Shown here: positions 1 through 9,224 of the stretch, in pieces
Layout: the number at the start of each line of letters is the position of its first letter
Position numbering within the stretch: position 1 is the stretch's first letter
Source: Haliscomenobacter sp.
Lineage (GTDB): Bacteria; Bacteroidota; Bacteroidia; Chitinophagales; Saprospiraceae
DNA length: 64,000 nucleotides
NCBI RefSeq assembly: GCF_016718685.1
Contig: NZ_JADKCX010000019.1
Span: forward strand, 14,330-78,329
Direction of reading: 5' to 3'
Notes under the pieces: generated by a model
The model's input: the letters and a program-made list of their open reading frames with translations, nothing else
Told to the model about the DNA's origin: nothing
Databases searched by the model: none
Position numbers and translations under genes: made by a program

Positions 1-1
1 C

Positions 2-952
2 GCCGCCAATTCCCTGATTGGCGATTTGTTTCCGCCGCGCCGCCGGGCACTGGCCTTGTCTATTTTTATGTTGGGGCTGCCCATCGGCACATTTTTGTGT
101 TATAGTCTGAGTGGGCTCATCGCCTCGGCGTATGGTTGGCGTTATGCCTTTTATTTTGCCTGCATCCCGGGGTTGATTCTGGGTTTGCTTGCGCTCAAAC
201 TTCCCGACCCAGCGCGGGGGGCTACCGAAGAGCGCCCCATGTCTACCCAAACCCACAGCAAATCGCCGTTTTGGCTGGTGCTGGGGATTCCCACCATTTT
301 GTGGATCATCATTTCAGGGGCACTGCACAATTTCAACATGTACGCGGTCAATTCTTTTTTGCCTGCTTTTTTGATGCGTACCCACCTGTTGGGGCTTAAA
401 GAGGCCACCACCGTATCTTCCATTGTTCTTGGAGCCGTTGGAGTAATTGGCTTGTTGGGAGGAGGATGGGGTGCCGACCGTTTGAGCCGCAAACGCGCTG
501 ATGGGAAACTTTTGCTTTCGGCCATTGCCACAGCCATTGCCGCGCCTTGTATTTATTTTGCTTTGAACCAAGCCCCTGGTGCCATCCTTCCGTTTATGCT
601 TTTAATGGGCACAGGTATCATGCTCATGTTTGTGTATTATGCCGGTGTATACGCGTCCATTCAGGACGTGATCCCGGCGGCTCTACGGGGCACGGCCATG
701 GCCATTTACTTTTTTGCGATGTATTTGTTGGGGGCAAGCTTTGGCCCGGTCATCACGGGCATGCTGAGCGATCATTTTGCCAGGCAGGCCATGGCCGTAG
801 CCGGGGCTACCGCCATGACGGAGCAATTTAAGGCCATCGGTTTGCACCACGCCATGTACATCATCCCAATTTTGTGCGCCCTGTTGGCACTGGTCTTGTT
901 TGCGGCCTCGCGTACCGTTGCTGCGGATATGGAGAAGAAGAAAAAAATGTAG
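2..952 (+). CDS. MFS transporter, N-terminal part outside window
   Basis: The reading frame is open to the first base of the window, so the beginning of the gene is missing; an internal ATG/TTG should not be taken as the start. The visible part has about ten hydrophobic helices. The loop after the first visible segment (LFPPRRRALALS) and GLPIGTFLCY resemble the conserved loop between helices 2 and 3 and helix 4 of the major facilitator superfamily, in the spinster-like/anion-cation symporter branch. A second basic loop, GADRLSRKRADGK, is the matching loop in the C-terminal half. It should be an inner-membrane secondary transporter; the substrate cannot be told from the sequence. Confidence 0.85.
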   Translation, partial: AANSLIGDLFPPRRRALALSIFMLGLPIGTFLCYSLSGLIASAYGWRYAFYFACIPGLILGLLALKLPDPARGATEERPMSTQTHSKSPFWLVLGIPTILWIIISGALHNFNMYAVNSFLPAFLMRTHLLGLKEATTVSSIVLGAVGVIGLLGGGWGADRLSRKRADGKLLLSAIATAIAAPCIYFALNQAPGAILPFMLLMGTGIMLMFVYYAGVYASIQDVIPAALRGTAMAIYFFAMYLLGASFGPVITGMLSDHFARQAMAVAGATAMTEQFKAIGLHHAMYIIPILCALLALVLFAASRTVAADMEKKKKM

Positions 953-990
953 TTTAGCACCCCGACTTCGTCGGAGTGGATTCTATGAAT

Positions 991-1076
991 TTTCTCCCGC
1001 AGATCGCGCAGATTTTCGCAGATTTTTTCAAAAAAGAGACATTATCTGCGGAAATCTGCGCGATCTGCGGGAGAAA
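991..1076. repeat. 33-bp inverted repeat of CGCAGAT units
   Basis: Arms at 991-1023 and 1044-1076 are reverse complements with one mismatch, around a 20-base loop. Each arm contains repeated CGCAGAT/GCGCAGAT words. Small flanking hairpins lie at about 960-975 and 1091-1105. Located between two same-strand genes, it could end transcription or be a dispersed palindromic repeat. Confidence 0.8.
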
Positions 1077-1155
1077 AAGATAAAACATAACCCGCCGCAG
1101 GCGGGCGCTAAATAGGTACAAAAATAGCCCAAAGAATTGACCACTTGTAAGCACC

Positions 1156-1512
1156 ATGAAAATCGAAATCACCCAACACAATGGCACTGACATTGCCGAA
1201 ATCAACGCCGAACACACCATCATTCACAATGCCCAGGATGCCCTGGACATGCTGGCCAACTGCGCCTTTCAGGGAGCCACTAAGATCATCATCCAAGCCC
1301 GGCATCTTGCACCCGATTTTTTTGACTTAAAAACCGGAATTGCCGGAGAAATACTGCAAAAGTTTTCCAACTACCAGATGCAATTGGCCATTGTGGGTGA
1401 TTTTAGCCAATACAGCAGCCAAAGTTTAAAGGACTTTATCTTTGAGAGCAACAAAGTTGGACGCGTTATTTTTGTAGCCACGGTAGAAGAAGCCCGAGAA
1501 AAACGAGTTTAA
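1156..1512 (+). CDS. DUF4180 domain protein
   Basis: A 118-residue soluble protein without signal peptide. It matches the whole length of the DUF4180 family: an N-terminal strand pair, the segment DALDMLANCAFQGATKIII, the motif HLAPDFFDLKTGIAGEILQK, and the ending GRVIFVATVEEA. The fold resembles STAS-like alpha/beta domains, but no biochemical role is established for the family. The start is the only ATG before the conserved region. It is flanked upstream by a long inverted repeat and is probably monocistronic. Confidence 0.8.
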   Translation: MKIEITQHNGTDIAEINAEHTIIHNAQDALDMLANCAFQGATKIIIQARHLAPDFFDLKTGIAGEILQKFSNYQMQLAIVGDFSQYSSQSLKDFIFESNKVGRVIFVATVEEAREKRV

Positions 1513-1618
1513 AATCAGGTTTTACAAATTGTAGAAATCCAAAAACCAGGGTTTTGAGTCGATCCAAAAACCGCTAGTTTTCCAAAGTTCTGGATCACCA
1601 GAGTGACAAAACTAGCAC

Positions 1619-2203
1619 ATGATGAACGACGCAAACATCCTCGATAAGCCCCAAATCCACGCTGCCATCGAAGCCAAATCCAGGGAGATTGGCTTTACCA
1701 TGCCTTCTGATCTCTACATTGGTACGCTGCTCAAAACCTTAATGACCTCCAAACCTTCGGGCAATTTTCTGGAATTGGGCACGGGCATCGGCCTGTCCTT
1801 ATCTTGGATGATTGATGGCCTGGATGCCACATCCAAACTGACCAGCGTTGACAATGACCCTGAACTCTGCGCTATTGCTCAGCATTTTTTTGGCACTGAA
1901 TCAAGACTCAACATCGTTTGTGCCGATGGAACCGAGTGGATCAAAAACTACCGTGGCGAAGCATTTGATTTGGTTTTTGCCGATGCCTGGCCGGGCAAAT
2001 ACAGCGAGATTGAAGAAATCCTGGCTTTGGTAAAAGTGGGTGGGTTTTATGTCATCGACGACATGTCGGCGCAGCCCAATTGGCCTGCCGGGCACCAGGA
2101 TAAAGTAGATGGTTTGGTCGCGTACCTGGAACAACGTGAAGATGTTAATTTGACCAAAATGAATTGGTCAACGGGGCTGATCATTGCTGCGAAACGAGCG
2201 TAA
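1619..2203 (+). CDS. class I SAM-dependent O-methyltransferase-like protein
   Basis: A cytoplasmic 194-residue protein with a Rossmann-type methyltransferase core. Motif I is FLELGTGIGLSLSW (around residues 42-55), followed by the acidic end of strand 2 in LTSVDNDPEL, motif III/IV in FDLVFADAWPGKYS, and a following strand GGFYVIDDM. This is the layout of the O-methyltransferase group related to catechol/caffeoyl-CoA methyltransferases. The acceptor substrate is unknown. Two ATG codons are in tandem at the start, so the protein may begin one codon later. Confidence 0.85.
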   Translation: MMNDANILDKPQIHAAIEAKSREIGFTMPSDLYIGTLLKTLMTSKPSGNFLELGTGIGLSLSWMIDGLDATSKLTSVDNDPELCAIAQHFFGTESRLNIVCADGTEWIKNYRGEAFDLVFADAWPGKYSEIEEILALVKVGGFYVIDDMSAQPNWPAGHQDKVDGLVAYLEQREDVNLTKMNWSTGLIIAAKRA

Positions 2204-2247
2204 TATTGCATCGGGTTGCACGTTTATTCTGGAGCTAAATATTAATC

Positions 2248-3587
2248 ATGGAAAAAATCTTTGCGGCATTGTTGCTCATTGTACCCGGTTTTAGCCAGGG
2301 ACAAAATTTGCCCCGGTTTGATTTCAACCAGGAATACCTCAACGTTAAAATAACCAAGGCAAAGGAATATGCCCAAGCCATTGAATTGGAAAAAGGGGTT
2401 TTGTATCAGTTCTACACCATGCAAGAAGGGATGGATGTGGTGTTGGTATTGGCGGATAAAAACCAACAAAACATCCTGGAAAAAGATTCACCCAATGGAA
2501 AATTTGGCCCCGAAATTTTAGAGTACATACCTAGTGAATCCAAAACTTGTTGGCTGAAAATCAAACGCCTGGAAGATGAAGGAAACCCAGAGGAAGGAGT
2601 GGTCTCTTTTTATGTCAAAAAATTCTCCAAAACAGAAATGCTGGTTCGTGAACAAACCAAGCAGCAACTTCAAGTTGAGAATAAAAAAAATTTCCTCACT
2701 GCCGATATTGACCATTTTTGGGAAGCGTTTGACCAGCTTAAACACGCCAAAAACCATTATGACAGCCTTACTGCTTTCCAAAATCTTTACATTGACAGGG
2801 CTACACAGGGCTAATCGATTTCATTGACGCAAGGAATTTTACAGCTGAAGAATATGTGAAAATTGTGCGTAAATATCCCAGGTATTACCATTCGGTTAGA
2901 CCCTACACTTTTGAAGTCAAACAAGCTGAACCGCTGATTCAGGAGGTTTTTGATAAACTTAAATCGCTCTACGCCAATTTCAAACCCTTTAAGGTCTGTT
3001 TTGCCATTGGCCCTAATCGGACTGGCGGTACGGTTTCTGATCGGTTTGTATTGATTGGTACCGAAATGACTACTACGGGAGACCATGTAGATTTTTCGGA
3101 ATTTGATGAGGCTTCCCGACCCGATCCGAACAAACCACGCAAAGTGAATATTCCTCAGCGCATCAAAAGTATCATTGCCCACGAATGTATCCATACCCAG
3201 CAAAAAAATCAACTTGACAGCAATGCCATTGTCTGCACGCAATTGTACGGGAGCTTGCGTGAAGGCTCCGCCAATTTTATCAGTGAGCTGGTTACTGGGA
3301 CAACCAATTATTCCGAGGTCAATCAATATGGCGATGCGCATGAAAACGAGATGTGGAATGAATTCAAATCCACCCTGTGTTATCCTACTGCCGAAAAATG
3401 GATGTACAATGGCAATACGGTGAAAGATCGACCTGCTGATTTAGGTTATTACATCGGCTACAAAATTACCCAAGCGTATTACAATAATTCGAAGGACAAA
3501 AAACAAGCCATTATAGACATCATTGAAATCGATAACCCGATTGAATTTTTGCAAAAGAGTAAGTACGATCAGCAAAAAAAGAATTAG
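2248..3587 (+). pseudogene. HExxH metalloprotease-like protein, frameshifted
   Basis: Two frames make one protein. The first (2248-2814) has a signal peptide ending near SQGQ and about 170 further residues. It ends at a stop just where the second frame, open from 2796, continues with LIDFIDARNFTAEEYVKIV and runs to 3587. One missing base near 2800-2810 explains the break. The second part has the zinc-protease motif HECIH (codons 3180-3194) and a downstream glutamate-rich helix, GSLREGSANFISELV, which may supply the third ligand, as in predicted Zn-dependent proteases of the DUF2268 type (family assignment tentative). The second half is not an independent gene: a GTG at 2856 only looks like a start. 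Either a sequencing error or a real mutation is possible. Confidence 0.7.
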
Positions 3588-3673
3588 CGCATTTTTTCAT
3601 TCCGTTACAAACTTTTACATTTCATTCAAACTATGCATGCCATTCCATCGTAAGTTGTGGCAAAATTACCCAT

Positions 3674-4825
3674 ATGACGTACCCGAATGTTGCTCAACTC
3701 GCTTTATTGTTGCTCCCTTTGACTGGACTGGCCCAAAGCAAAGAAAAATGGATCGATGCTCCAAAATCAGCATGGCCTCAAATCGCGCTGATCAATACGG
3801 TCCAGTTCAAAAACGGCGACCGCTATATTGACCCTTCCTTCACTTATGCCGGCACTGGTTTTTTAATTGACAATGGCCACGATACCCTCGCCGCTACGGC
3901 CAAACACGCATTGTGGATTGCCAAAAACAAAAAATCCAAAGCCGTGGAAATCAATGCAGAGCTCAAAGAATGGGTCATGCGCCCCAAAGGAAATACTCGG
4001 GATTCGGCCATCATGGATCGTTTGTTGAACGAAGACCCAAATGAAGTCTTGGAAGGACGAGGTTCCAGCGTTACGGAAAGAGACTGGATTGTTTTTTCGG
4101 TAAAAAAATCCTCAGCACAGATTTACCCCTTGAAGCCGCGTTACACCCCTTTGATCCCCAGTGAAAAAGTATACATATTGAGCTATGCCTACAGCGACTC
4201 TACGACCATGATTTACGAAGGGAGCGTGTTGCGCAAACTGGGCATGGACATCTTGATCGAGCGCAACATGCAAGATCACAAGGGCGGCTCCAGCGGCTCG
4301 CCCGTGATTGATGCCAATGGCTTTTTGATTGGCATCATCTCTTCCAGTTCCAGCGACAGCAAAACGGGTAAAGGTGTCTCCGTAGCCATTTCCACCGAAT
4401 ACCTGGCCAATGTTCTGAACAAAAAACAAGGATTGAATGAGCCTAAAAAGGACTACGGGGAACTGCTGCTCAAAACCGCCCAGGAACGCAACGCCAAAGC
4501 CGTCATCAAACAGTACCTTCAATTGATTCAGGACCCGCAAAACTATTATACCTATAACCTGCGCAGTTCAGACCGTAATGGCTTGCGGGAAACCGGAATT
4601 AAATTGATGGAAATGAAACGCTTTCAGGATGCGGTCGAAATTTTACAATTCAATGCCCGGGAAAACAGCAATTTCTACCTGAATTACAACCTGCTGGCCG
4701 AAGCACAACTGCTGCTTGGTGACAAAACAGGAGCCATCAAAAGTTACCAAATTTCCACCTTGAAATTTACAGATCCTCAAGAAAATGAGGCTTTTCAGGC
4801 TTTGAAAAAGCTCATTGATAAATAA
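3674..4825 (+). CDS. secreted trypsin-like serine protease with C-terminal TPR-like region
   Basis: A signal peptide ends around LTGLAQ (residue 21). The catalytic triad of a chymotrypsin-fold protease is visible: His78 in AATAKHALW, Asp137 in RDWIVFSV, and Ser207 in KGGSSGSPVID. The domain ends near residue 245. The rest, from about residue 290, has two helical repeats of TPR type (RFQDAVEILQFNARENSNF; LLAEAQLLLGDKTGAIKSY). It probably acts in the periplasm or outside the cell; substrate unknown. No operon partner is evident, since the next gene is convergent. Confidence 0.8.
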   Translation: MTYPNVAQLALLLLPLTGLAQSKEKWIDAPKSAWPQIALINTVQFKNGDRYIDPSFTYAGTGFLIDNGHDTLAATAKHALWIAKNKKSKAVEINAELKEWVMRPKGNTRDSAIMDRLLNEDPNEVLEGRGSSVTERDWIVFSVKKSSAQIYPLKPRYTPLIPSEKVYILSYAYSDSTTMIYEGSVLRKLGMDILIERNMQDHKGGSSGSPVIDANGFLIGIISSSSSDSKTGKGVSVAISTEYLANVLNKKQGLNEPKKDYGELLLKTAQERNAKAVIKQYLQLIQDPQNYYTYNLRSSDRNGLRETGIKLMEMKRFQDAVEILQFNARENSNFYLNYNLLAEAQLLLGDKTGAIKSYQISTLKFTDPQENEAFQALKKLIDK

Positions 4826-5117
4826 TTTCCCGCTATTCGGCCCTGGCTTTTCGGCCGGCCCGGGGTGGGGCTGGGAGCCTGTTTGAAGCCTACCCCACCC
4901 TGGATTACCCACAACCAATTTGGTCTGGAAAAGATTGCCCAGTCACCAACACTCTGGATATACCCTCGGGGGGCCCGGCCTCCAACCACTCGGCGGCCGA
5001 AGCAGCAGCGCGCCCTGTTGGACTTGGTGGGCCCCCCCGGGGGGAGGGGGGCGCCGCCCCCCCTTTGCCCGGCCGGGCCCCAAAACTAGCGTTTGTTTGT
5101 TGGCGAAAAAGGCTATT
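4826..5117. other. intergenic block with extreme GC-rich tract
   Basis: No gene is supported here. The stretch between two convergent genes contains runs such as GGGGGGCCCGGCC and GCCCCCCCGGGGGG, far above the GC level of its neighbours. Possible hairpins are formed by the G and C runs. Open frames crossing it have no recognisable protein character. A similar block occurs at 36460-36500. It could be a terminator region, a repeat, or a base-calling artefact. Confidence 0.5.
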
Positions 5118-6347
5118 TTACCCCAATTCAACGACACTTTCCCGGCGCAAGTTTGCCCAACGCCGTTGGGTTCCCGAGCGCCACAACCACTCCAGGGGGC
5201 CGTATTGATAACGTTTCAGCCACCACTTGCTGAACTGTACCTGGAGGATGTACAGCAGGATGGCCAGTCCAAAATTAATGCTGGCGCCCCAGGCCCCAAT
5301 TTGTCCTAATCCCCAACCAAAAAAGATGAACGTACCGATCAGGGACTGCATCACGTAATTGGTCAGTGCCATTTTGCCATAGGGTGCCAGGGCGCTGATT
5401 ACGCTATTGCCCCATTTGCCCAGGCACAGCAGCAGAAACAAGCTGACTTCAAACAAGGCAATCAAACAATTGCCAATGTCACCGAGGGACATGCCAATCA
5501 TGGCAGGTAAGCTATTGTAATCTTTGATCTGGCTGAACATCAACGCCAGTGCCAGTCCCAAGACTACAATGGCCAAAAAACTTTGCCAAACCAGGCGGAT
5601 CAACAAGCGTCGATTTTCCTGCAAGCGTTCAAAAAAACGGCTGCGTCCTACCCATATGCCCAACAAGAATAAGCCAAATGTGATGTAGCCTCGACTGACC
5701 GTGTCGAATTGAAAGAAAAGTTTCATCTTGAAACCCACGGTAGCATTGGCGGCAAAAACTTCGAGCAGGGAACCGTTTTTGACGGTGTCGTAATACCAGG
5801 CATTCTGGGGTTCTAAAGATTCCCATTCAATCGGCGGAATGTCAAGGGCATAACGGACCGCCCAAAGAATCATGCGCGGAATGCCTCCGATGAAAATTCC
5901 GGCAAAAATCAACAACGTAAGGTTCGAGGCTCGATAAAACAGAACCAAACCCAGGCCAACCATGGCGTAAATACTGAGAATGTCCCCTCGGTAAAAAAGA
6001 CTATGGATGAACCCGATCACAAACAAAAGCACCAAACGCCAGACGAACTTGCCAATAAATGGCTCCCCCTTGCGGGCGGAGGCGTCCATTTGTAAAAAAA
6101 AGCTCAAGCCAAAAAGAAAAGAAAAGATGGCAAAGAATTTGCCCTGTAGGAAAATGCCGGAAATGGCCATAAAAACTTGATCCACATCGTGTTGAGCGGC
6201 GTAGTTGCTGTATTCCTTCGGCGCACCTGCAGCCAGGTATTGCTCGATCATGTGTACAATCATGATGCCGAGCAAGGCAAAACCGCGCAGGGCATCAACG
6301 CTGAGGATACGTGACGCTGGAGTTGATATAGGTGTAGTAGTGGACAT
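5118..6347 (-). CDS. DUF418 family membrane protein (YeiB-like)
   Basis: A 409-residue polytopic inner-membrane protein. The N-terminal RILSVDALRGFALLGIMIVH is the hallmark of the DUF418/DUF1624 acyltransferase-like clan, and the C-terminal half with APYGKMALTNYVMQSLIG, FGLGQIG-type helices and KRYQYGPLEWLWRSGT is the DUF418 domain itself. The conserved basic/aromatic ending GPLEWLWR is intact, so the gene looks complete. Function in the family is not settled; transport or acyl transfer at the envelope has been suggested. It stands alone on the minus strand. Confidence 0.85.
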   Translation of the reverse strand: MSTTTPISTPASRILSVDALRGFALLGIMIVHMIEQYLAAGAPKEYSNYAAQHDVDQVFMAISGIFLQGKFFAIFSFLFGLSFFLQMDASARKGEPFIGKFVWRLVLLFVIGFIHSLFYRGDILSIYAMVGLGLVLFYRASNLTLLIFAGIFIGGIPRMILWAVRYALDIPPIEWESLEPQNAWYYDTVKNGSLLEVFAANATVGFKMKLFFQFDTVSRGYITFGLFLLGIWVGRSRFFERLQENRRLLIRLVWQSFLAIVVLGLALALMFSQIKDYNSLPAMIGMSLGDIGNCLIALFEVSLFLLLCLGKWGNSVISALAPYGKMALTNYVMQSLIGTFIFFGWGLGQIGAWGASINFGLAILLYILQVQFSKWWLKRYQYGPLEWLWRSGTQRRWANLRRESVVELG

Positions 6348-6406
6348 CGGGTGAATTTAAGGAAAGATGCTGTAATACCCTAATGACCCCTATTGAGCGT
6401 AAAAGG

Positions 6407-7258
6407 TTACATTTTTACCAACTTTTCATTCACCCATTCCTGGAGTTTCTGACTGTGTTGCTTGCCGTAATTTCGATCGCCAAACAATTTGACCCAACGA
6501 ATACCTTTTACGGCATTGCTGAGGAAAACTTCGTCCGATTGCCGCAGATCGGCAGGACGAATTGGCTTTTCTTGAATGTTCCAACCAGCCTTGGGCGCTT
6601 CACGCAACAAGAATTTGCGGAAAACGCCATCGATACAACCTTCCATCAAAGGAGGCGTGTAGATGACTTCATCGCGTACAAGGTAAAGGTTGGAGCTTGA
6701 ACTTTCGGCCAAACGTTCGTGCTGGTTCAAGAGCAAACTATCCCCCAATTGGTGTTTGCGCGCAAAAATTGAACCCAAAACATAAGGCAGGCTATTGCAG
6801 GTTTTTAAGTTGGCCAGTAGTGAGCCCGCATGCACCTGCGAGATATTACAAATGGCTACACTGAGGCCATCTTTGTTCCAGGTATAATGGCTCTCCTCTA
6901 TTTTTTCGGCCTCAATTAGAAATTGCGCCTCGTTGTTCGTTGGCGTATACAGTCCTCCCTCCGCCCGAAAAACGGTAATGCGAATGCGGGCATTGGCTTG
7001 TTTGCCACTGATGCGATCAATTTGCTCTTTCCAAAAATCCAGGGTCCACTCCACGGGCGGTTTGATTTCCAGCGCGGCCATACCTACGTGGAGTCGCTGC
7101 AAGTGAAGTTGCAGCAAAGGAATCTGATGGTTTAGTTTCCGAATACTTTCGAAAAGACCATCGCCATAATGAAAAGCGCGATTATTTGCACTTAGGCAGG
7201 CTTGATTGGATTCAATCAGCCGACCATCCAAGTTGATGTACTGCTTGCTCAATTGCAC
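6407..7258 (-). CDS. class IV PLP aminotransferase / aminodeoxychorismate lyase-like
   Basis: A 283-residue fold-type IV PLP enzyme. Features seen: N-terminal NNRAFHYGDGLFESIR, the PLP-lysine region LKTCNSLPYVLG, the cofactor-binding glutamate in ERLAESSSSNLYLV, and the C-terminal DEVFLSNAVKGIRWV. This group contains branched-chain aminotransferase, D-amino acid aminotransferase and 4-amino-4-deoxychorismate lyase (PabC). The short length and the segment order fit the PabC-like members, giving a possible role in folate (p-aminobenzoate) synthesis, but substrate cannot be settled from sequence alone. No folate gene is adjacent. Confidence 0.8.
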   Translation of the reverse strand: MQLSKQYINLDGRLIESNQACLSANNRAFHYGDGLFESIRKLNHQIPLLQLHLQRLHVGMAALEIKPPVEWTLDFWKEQIDRISGKQANARIRITVFRAEGGLYTPTNNEAQFLIEAEKIEESHYTWNKDGLSVAICNISQVHAGSLLANLKTCNSLPYVLGSIFARKHQLGDSLLLNQHERLAESSSSNLYLVRDEVIYTPPLMEGCIDGVFRKFLLREAPKAGWNIQEKPIRPADLRQSDEVFLSNAVKGIRWVKLFGDRNYGKQHSQKLQEWVNEKLVKM

Positions 7259-7372
7259 GAGTATTAAGATGCAAAATTAAGTAAGACTTCTTTAATCTAA
7301 GTTTTATTCGAGGTTTTATCTCCTATCTTTCTCCTCTTGTCGATAAATTCAGCATCTCGTGCCCTAAATCCA

Positions 7373-7380
7373 TAAATTTG
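7373..7380 (+). promoter_or_regulatory. probable -7 element TAAATTTG
   Basis: Matches the Bacteroidota -7 consensus TAnnTTTG exactly and sits 20 bases before the GTG start of the DUF697 gene. No clear TTTG -33 element is seen upstream. Confidence 0.45.
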
Positions 7381-7399
7381 AGTTCAAAATTCTCCAACA

Positions 7400-8128
7400 G
7401 TGAAGAAGCAATTGTTTGATTTTGCCAAAAACACGCTAAAAAATAGTTTTATGACGGAACAAGACAACGAGCGTTCCAAACACGCGGAAACCATCATTCG
7501 CAATCACGTACTCTGGTCAATGGGCGCTGGTTTTATTCCAGTGGTCATCGCTGATGTTTTTGCCGTTAGTGCCCTCCAACTGGACATGATTCGTCAATTG
7601 GCACGGGTGTACAACATCGATTTTTCTGAAACTCAGGGAAAAGCCATCGTCACCTCTCTGACCAGTGCAACCCTTGCGCGTATCGCTGCGGGTAGTGTTG
7701 CCAAAATGATTCCCATTGTGGGAACGGTGATTGGAGGCATTTCCAATTCCATTTTTGCGGGGGCATCCACTTATGCTTTAGGAGAAGTGTTCAAAAAACA
7801 CTTTGATTCAGGGGGCACTTTCCTTGACTTTGATACCTCTCGCCTGAGCAAGATGTACAAAGAAAAATTTGAGAAAGGCAAAAAAGTGGCCGAACAGTGG
7901 CATAAAGAAGAAAAAATCCGTAAGAAACCTACCGAGGAATCTACGGAAGTACCACAGGAAGCCAAGCCCAATGAAACTGTTGCATCCACGCCAGAAAAAG
8001 CAGCCAAACCAAATGGTCAGGAAATCCTGGCAAAATTGAAAGAATTGGCCGAATTGCGGGACAGTGGTATCCTTTCTGAAGAAGAATTTGCGACGATGAA
8101 AACGAAACTCATCGAGATGTTTAAATAA
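7400..8128 (+). CDS. DUF697 membrane protein with C-terminal SHOCT domain
   Basis: The first part, about residues 25-150, is a DUF697 (YcjF-type) domain: helix-rich with hydrophobic stretches VLWSMGAGFIPVVIADVFAV and VAKMIPIVGTVIGGISNSIF, the glycine-rich hairpin being typical. A charged, disordered linker of about 60 residues rich in K, E and P follows. The last 35 residues (ILAKLKELAELRDSGILSE) form a SHOCT motif, a short oligomerisation helix pair. The start is GTG at 7400; an in-frame ATG at 7451 is a good alternative. Family members are often near GTPases or stress proteins, but here it stands alone between a hairpin and an aminotransferase. Function unknown. Confidence 0.8.
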   Translation: MKKQLFDFAKNTLKNSFMTEQDNERSKHAETIIRNHVLWSMGAGFIPVVIADVFAVSALQLDMIRQLARVYNIDFSETQGKAIVTSLTSATLARIAAGSVAKMIPIVGTVIGGISNSIFAGASTYALGEVFKKHFDSGGTFLDFDTSRLSKMYKEKFEKGKKVAEQWHKEEKIRKKPTEESTEVPQEAKPNETVASTPEKAAKPNGQEILAKLKELAELRDSGILSEEEFATMKTKLIEMFK

Positions 8129-8134
8129 ACGGCT

Positions 8135-8163
8135 GTATGGGCAACCAGTAGGGTTGCCCATAC
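8135..8163. terminator. hairpin with GGGCAACC/GGTTGCCC arms
   Basis: Perfect 12-bp arms (8135-8146 and 8152-8163) with a five-base loop directly after the DUF697 stop. The same GGGCAACC word forms a second hairpin at 58832-58852, so it is likely a dispersed element acting as terminator. Confidence 0.65.
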
Positions 8164-8181
8164 GATGCCCCAATTATTGAC

Positions 8182-8211
8182 TTGTCCCATTCAAATTTTT
8201 TCCTACCTTTA
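8182..8211 (+). promoter_or_regulatory. promoter of accD
   Basis: A TTG at 8182-8184, 19 bases, then TACCTTTA at 8204-8211, close to the Bacteroidota TTTG-N19-21-TAnnTTTG pattern with one mismatch. It lies about 30 bases before the ATG of accD. Confidence 0.5.
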
Positions 8212-8239
8212 CCGCCAGCCAAAAAAGTAACGATCGCTC

Positions 8240-9106
8240 ATGGGTTGGTTCAAACGATTAAAAGACGGTATCCAAACTGCCACCCGCAACAAAAAGGAAG
8301 CCCCCGAAGGGCTTTGGCATCAGTGTGTACGCTGCAAAGAAGCGAGCACGATGAAAGAAATGCGGGAGAATTTTTACAAGTGCCCTAAATGTAATTACCA
8401 TACCAGAATTGGTTCCTACGATTATTTTGATATCCTCTACGATCATCAGGAATACGCTTTATTGTTCGAAGAACTGCGTTCCAAGGATATGCTGCATTTC
8501 ACCGATTTGAAACCTTATCCTGATCGCCTCGCCGATGCATACAAAAAGAACCGGGTTACGGATGCCATTACTGTAGGGGTTGGAAAAGTCAATGACTTGC
8601 CTTTGGTGGTGGCGGCGATGGATTTCAAATTCATTGGTGGATCAATGGGCTCGGTAGTAGGCGAACGCATTGCTAAAGCCATCGATTTTTGTATCGAAGA
8701 ACGTTTCCCCTTTATGATCATCTCCAAAACTGGCGGTGCTCGTATGATGGAAGCGGCATTTTCATTGATGCAAATGGCCAAAACATCGGCCAAACTCACC
8801 CGTTTGGCCAGAGCAAAACTCCCTTTCTTTTCCCTACTAACCGACCCAACTACGGGGGGCGTTACCGCTTCCTTTGCCATGTTGGGGGACATCAATTTTG
8901 CTGAACCCGAGGCTTTGATCGGATTTGCGGGGCCACGCGTCATCAAAGAAACCATCAAGCGCGAACTGCCCGAAGATTTTCAGACTTCAGAATTTCTGTT
9001 GGAGCACGGCTTTTTGGACTTCATCGTCGACCGCAAGGACTTAAAAGAGAAAATGTCCGAATTACTCGAAATGTTTGCGGTGGTTCATGCAGATCGTGCG
9101 CTTTGA
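8240..9106 (+). CDS. accD: acetyl-CoA carboxylase carboxyltransferase subunit beta
   Basis: Forms, with AccA, the carboxyltransferase that moves the carboxyl group from biotin to acetyl-CoA, giving malonyl-CoA for fatty acid synthesis. The N-terminal zinc ribbon is complete: Cys29-x2-Cys32 and Cys48-x2-Cys51. The crotonase-like domain follows, with FKFIGGSMGSVVGERI and KTGGARMMEAAFSLMQMAK, and GGVTASFAMLGDINFAEP lining the CoA site. At 288 residues it has the normal length. The start fits the conserved MGWFKR beginning. AccA is not in this window. No damage is seen. Confidence 0.97.
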   Translation: MGWFKRLKDGIQTATRNKKEAPEGLWHQCVRCKEASTMKEMRENFYKCPKCNYHTRIGSYDYFDILYDHQEYALLFEELRSKDMLHFTDLKPYPDRLADAYKKNRVTDAITVGVGKVNDLPLVVAAMDFKFIGGSMGSVVGERIAKAIDFCIEERFPFMIISKTGGARMMEAAFSLMQMAKTSAKLTRLARAKLPFFSLLTDPTTGGVTASFAMLGDINFAEPEALIGFAGPRVIKETIKRELPEDFQTSEFLLEHGFLDFIVDRKDLKEKMSELLEMFAVVHADRAL

Positions 9107-9224
9107 TCTTAGACGAAAGTCTTTTGAACTTTAGCCTCTCCATTGTCATTTATCATTGTACGCTTGCTCACAATTGTAGTTAATTGGGACTGGCTTTCAT
9201 TTGTATCAGACAAAAGACTTTACA

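Noticed and set aside
4865..5309. Open frames rich in P, G and R through the GC-rich block
   Set aside because: Their composition follows from G/C runs; no start signal, no domain, and one overlaps the DUF418 gene.
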